A DNA stretch of 64,000 nucleotides from Saccharomycopsis fibuligera x Saccharomycopsis cf. fibuligera. Its lineage: Eukaryota > Ascomycota > Saccharomycetes > Ascoideales > Saccharomycopsidaceae. The stretch spans positions 1,599,501-1,663,500 of the forward strand of contig CP012809.1 of the NCBI GenBank assembly GCA_001936135.1, written 5' to 3'. The notes under the pieces were generated by a model that was not told the DNA's origin, ran no database searches, and saw only the letters and a list, made by a program, of their open reading frames with translations. This document shows positions 61,815 to 64,000 of this stretch, one piece after another (position 1 is the stretch's first letter; each line of letters begins with the position of its first letter). The translations under genes were made by a program, and so were the position numbers.

Positions 61815-62564
61815 TTACGTCTTTCTCTTCTTGCTCTGCTCCTCGTCCTCGTCGCCGTCTTGCTCGTTCTTCAACTTCTGCAAGTTCTGGTGCACGCTCT
61901 GCTTCACAAACTCCCTCAACTTCTCCTCTGAGAACTCGCCGCCGTTCACAATCTCCTCCAACTTCTTGCTTTGAGCTTCGTCGATCTCTCCACTGAGCTT
62001 GTTAGCATCTTCCAAAGTAAACTTGATCTTCTTCTTGTCCTCATCCGACAACCCCAGCAAAAGGTCGCCGAGACCTCCATTCCTCGTGTGCTCACCGCTA
62101 TTTATGCTATTGTTATTATTGTTGCTTTGCTGTTGTTCTGTTTGTACGTTTTTATTTTGCTGACTGTCAAAGGTCTTCCCACTAGGATCATGACTTAGAC
62201 TTTTCAAATATTCCGCAATGTCCACATATTCTCCGTCTTCTTCTAACGCCACTGCGGCAGTTTTCCCCTCGCCATTCACTTTGCGCCAGTCCGCTTTGAA
62301 TTCTTCTACCAAAAGACGCGCCACTGACAATTCTTCGCAATGATGAAGCGGCGTGTCGCCGTCGTTATCCTGGATGTTGATGTCCCCACCGTAGTTGTTG
62401 ATCAAGAGACGGAGAAGTTCAATGTTTCCATACGATGCGGCCGCATGGATGGCAGTGTACCCGTTTGGATCTTTGGAGTTGGCAGTGTACTGGCCATTGC
62501 TGAGGTATTGTTGCACCTGGTTGATGTCATTATCGGCGGCGGCCACCCATATGTTAGCTACCAT
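61815..62564 (-). CDS. Ankyrin-repeat protein (YCR051W-like)
   Basis: 249 aa. Starts MVANIWVAAADNDINQVQQY. Ankyrin units occupy about residues 5-110: NGYTAIHAAASYGNIELLRL and DGDTPLHHCEELSVARLLVE are the clearest, with a third weak unit, GEGKTAAVALEEDGEYVDIA. The C-terminal half has an Asn/Gln-rich linker and a charged helical part (LSDEDKKKIKFTLEDANKLS) ending in a basic KKRKT. The short size, the IWVAA start and the layout resemble the uncharacterised S. cerevisiae YCR051W. A role is not known. It is divergent from ATP23, sharing a promoter of 444 bp. Confidence 0.8.
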   Translation of the reverse strand: MVANIWVAAADNDINQVQQYLSNGQYTANSKDPNGYTAIHAAASYGNIELLRLLINNYGGDINIQDNDGDTPLHHCEELSVARLLVEEFKADWRKVNGEGKTAAVALEEDGEYVDIAEYLKSLSHDPSGKTFDSQQNKNVQTEQQQSNNNNNSINSGEHTRNGGLGDLLLGLSDEDKKKIKFTLEDANKLSGEIDEAQSKKLEEIVNGGEFSEEKLREFVKQSVHQNLQKLKNEQDGDEDEEQSKKRKT

Positions 62565-63008
62565 CTTGCTTGATTATGACGAGTTGTTGTGAAAGAAAGG
62601 GCGCGATGGCTATAGCTGGTGCTACTCTAGATCATCAATAATCTCTCCCCTGAAGAGTAACAATAATAAAGGTGGAAAAGTAAAATTTTTTATTTTATTT
62701 TACTGCATATGTGTGTGAGCCTCACTGCTACGCGCATAATATAACAGATTTTCAATCATTGCCCGGCCCAACACCGATTTTTTTCACATTTCAACATTAG
62801 ACAGCCATTCACTCAGTGAGGACGATGATGGTGATAATAGTGATGGTGATGGCGGCACAAGTTGATCTAGTTATACTGGCATACCCAACTTGGTCAAAAC
62901 TAAACCGCTTCATAGCTCCGAGCCCTAAATTTGACTACTCCTTAAAAAAGACAAAAAAAAAACAAAAAAACACGACTGAATAACTCATATAGCTCAAATA
63001 CAAATACA
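62565..63008. other. Intergenic: divergent promoter of the ankyrin gene and ATP23
   Basis: 444 bp with GATGATGGTGATAATAG-type repeats at 62823-62853 and a short A-rich stretch just before the ATP23 ATG. No other feature recognised. Confidence 0.5.
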
Positions 63009-63725
63009 ATGCCTAAAGAAGTGCCCGTTCCCCCACCATCCCAGAAGCCAACTGCCCCAGACAACATCAACGACATCAAAGGCTTTGAATGGTGGCGTCG
63101 TACACTCCAATACAAAACAGGGCTTGGCCTAACACCAGAAGAGTCCCTACGCTACCAAAAAGACCTCGCTTTCAAGAAAAACGAGAAAGACTGTCTTAAA
63201 TGCAACGAGTACCGCGACTGGATGCTCCAATACTCTCCTACCATTCGCTTCATGCTTGACGAGATCAAAAAAGTGGATCCACATAAAACCGTGGGACGTC
63301 ATAACATCATTTGCGACTTTTGCGAAGAATGGAAAGGCGGTGGGTTCCACCCAGAGTTGGGGGTTCTCGTGTGCCAGAATCGTGTGCTCGACAAGTACCA
63401 TTTGGAAGACACCGTTTCGCACGAATTGGTCCACGTTTATGATAATGCCAAGTTCAAAGTAGACTGGCTCAACTTGAAGCACCATGCGTGTTCAGAAATC
63501 AGGGCTAGCTCATTGTCGGGAGAATGCCGAATCAGCAACCAGTTTTGGCGTGGCGCTATGGAGAATTTCAAAAAGGGCCATCAGGATTGCGTTAAGAGAA
63601 GAGCTATTATTTCCGTGAGTAATCATCCGCTTTGCGAGAGCAAGCAGCAGGCCAAGGAGTTGGTTAACGAGGTGTGGGACTCGTGTTTCAATGATACTAG
63701 ACCATTTGAAAGAATCTATAGATGA
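63009..63725 (+). CDS. ATP23: Mitochondrial inner-membrane metalloprotease/chaperone Atp23
   Basis: 238 aa. The zinc-protease motif HELVH lies in LEDTVSHELVHVYDNAKFKV at about residues 138-142. Multiple conserved Cys are present (CLKC near 57, CDFC near 97, HHACSEIRA, and later single Cys), as in Atp23 of the intermembrane space, which is disulfide-folded. GGFHPELGVLVCQNRV and HACSEIRASSLSGECRI are family blocks. Atp23 removes the presequence of Atp6 and helps assemble the F1Fo ATP synthase. The length equals other yeast Atp23 proteins. Confidence 0.95.
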   Translation: MPKEVPVPPPSQKPTAPDNINDIKGFEWWRRTLQYKTGLGLTPEESLRYQKDLAFKKNEKDCLKCNEYRDWMLQYSPTIRFMLDEIKKVDPHKTVGRHNIICDFCEEWKGGGFHPELGVLVCQNRVLDKYHLEDTVSHELVHVYDNAKFKVDWLNLKHHACSEIRASSLSGECRISNQFWRGAMENFKKGHQDCVKRRAIISVSNHPLCESKQQAKELVNEVWDSCFNDTRPFERIYR

Positions 63726-64000
63726 TGAGAAATCAAGCTTTCAAAACTACCCTATTTCGAAATTAGAGGTTGTATTCATAAGTATCATAGATGGTGTGTT
63801 TTGTACACATATATGTATATGTATGTATGTATATATAAATTTTTAGCATTTTGTAAATGATCCAGTTTGTTAAGGCGACGTAGCCAAAATTTGTAAAAAT
63901 GTTGTCGTTGGTTACAAACCGAATTTTTCTGAATTGGCTTGACCAGCTGGCTGATACATTAAGCTAGGTTAACTACACTTTCCAATGCTGTGAATAAACA
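63726..64000. other. Intergenic: ATP23 3' flank to window edge
   Basis: 275 bp; a (TATG)n/(TA)n stretch lies at 63808-63838. No gene seen. Confidence 0.5.

Noticed and set aside
1-64000. CRISPR arrays, prokaryotic operons or phage genes
   Set aside because: None seen; the DNA is eukaryotic nuclear, and the short tandem repeats are microsatellites without spacers.

Overview
The window looks like nuclear DNA of a CUG-Ser1 (CTG-clade) budding yeast, most likely Lodderomyces elongisporus or a close relative. The reasons are compact, mostly single-exon yeast genes; the few introns have GTATGT donors and TACTAAC-like branch points; the regulatory proteins carry heavy poly-Q/poly-N tracts; several genes are of Candida type (Mnn1-family mannosyltransferase, fused pseudouridine-degrading enzyme, a Zorro/L1-like LINE); and CTG codons are rare. 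Species and gene symbols are inferred from remembered protein families, not from a search. CTG should be read as Ser.

Layout. 1-10.4 kb: end of a bifunctional pseudouridine-5'-phosphate glycosidase/kinase gene (one intron), a Tti2-like gene, UBC11-type E2, and a 1084-aa Q/N-rich protein. 10.4-19.7 kb: gene-poor, holding only an intron-containing tRNA-Ser(UGA) and a SWIRM-domain gene. 19.7-25.3 kb: an Msb1-like gene, a type II membrane nucleotide pyrophosphatase (NPP), and an intron-containing tRNA-Met. 25.4-32.6 kb: an apparently intact non-LTR retrotransposon with two long ORFs. 33-50 kb: housekeeping genes (MNN1 family, SMM1/DUS2, HIS7, tRNA-Val, TIM23, a YNR021W/CCDC47-like ER protein, TRL1/LIG1 tRNA ligase, SEC10). 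50-64 kb: LSC1, tRNA-Asn, CWC22 with a C-terminal RS domain, two paralogous penta-EF-hand genes (one intronless, one with an intron) around a 3.8-kb gene-free gap, an ankyrin-repeat gene and ATP23.

The most notable system is the LINE. Its ORF1 and ORF2 overlap by ATGA, and a 12-codon upstream ORF ends on the ORF1 start with the same ATGA. A segment of about 300 bp covering the end of ORF2 and the 3' UTR is repeated directly upstream of ORF1 and brings a TATA-like sequence there. This resembles the non-terminal repeats of Drosophila TART and the 3'-promoter arrangement of HeT-A. A palindrome at the ORF2 stop recurs in a 48-bp LINE remnant beside the tRNA-Val gene, and the full element begins 85 bp from a tRNA-Met gene, so an association with tRNA genes is worth testing.

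Most genes are independent housekeeping loci. Links visible in the window are two intron-bearing tRNA genes together with the tRNA ligase that seals such introns, two mitochondrial biogenesis genes (TIM23, ATP23) plus LSC1, two secretory-pathway genes (SEC10, MNN1-like), and TGACTCA (Gcn4-type) sites upstream of HIS7 and in a tight cluster between LSC1 and the tRNA-Asn/CWC22 locus.
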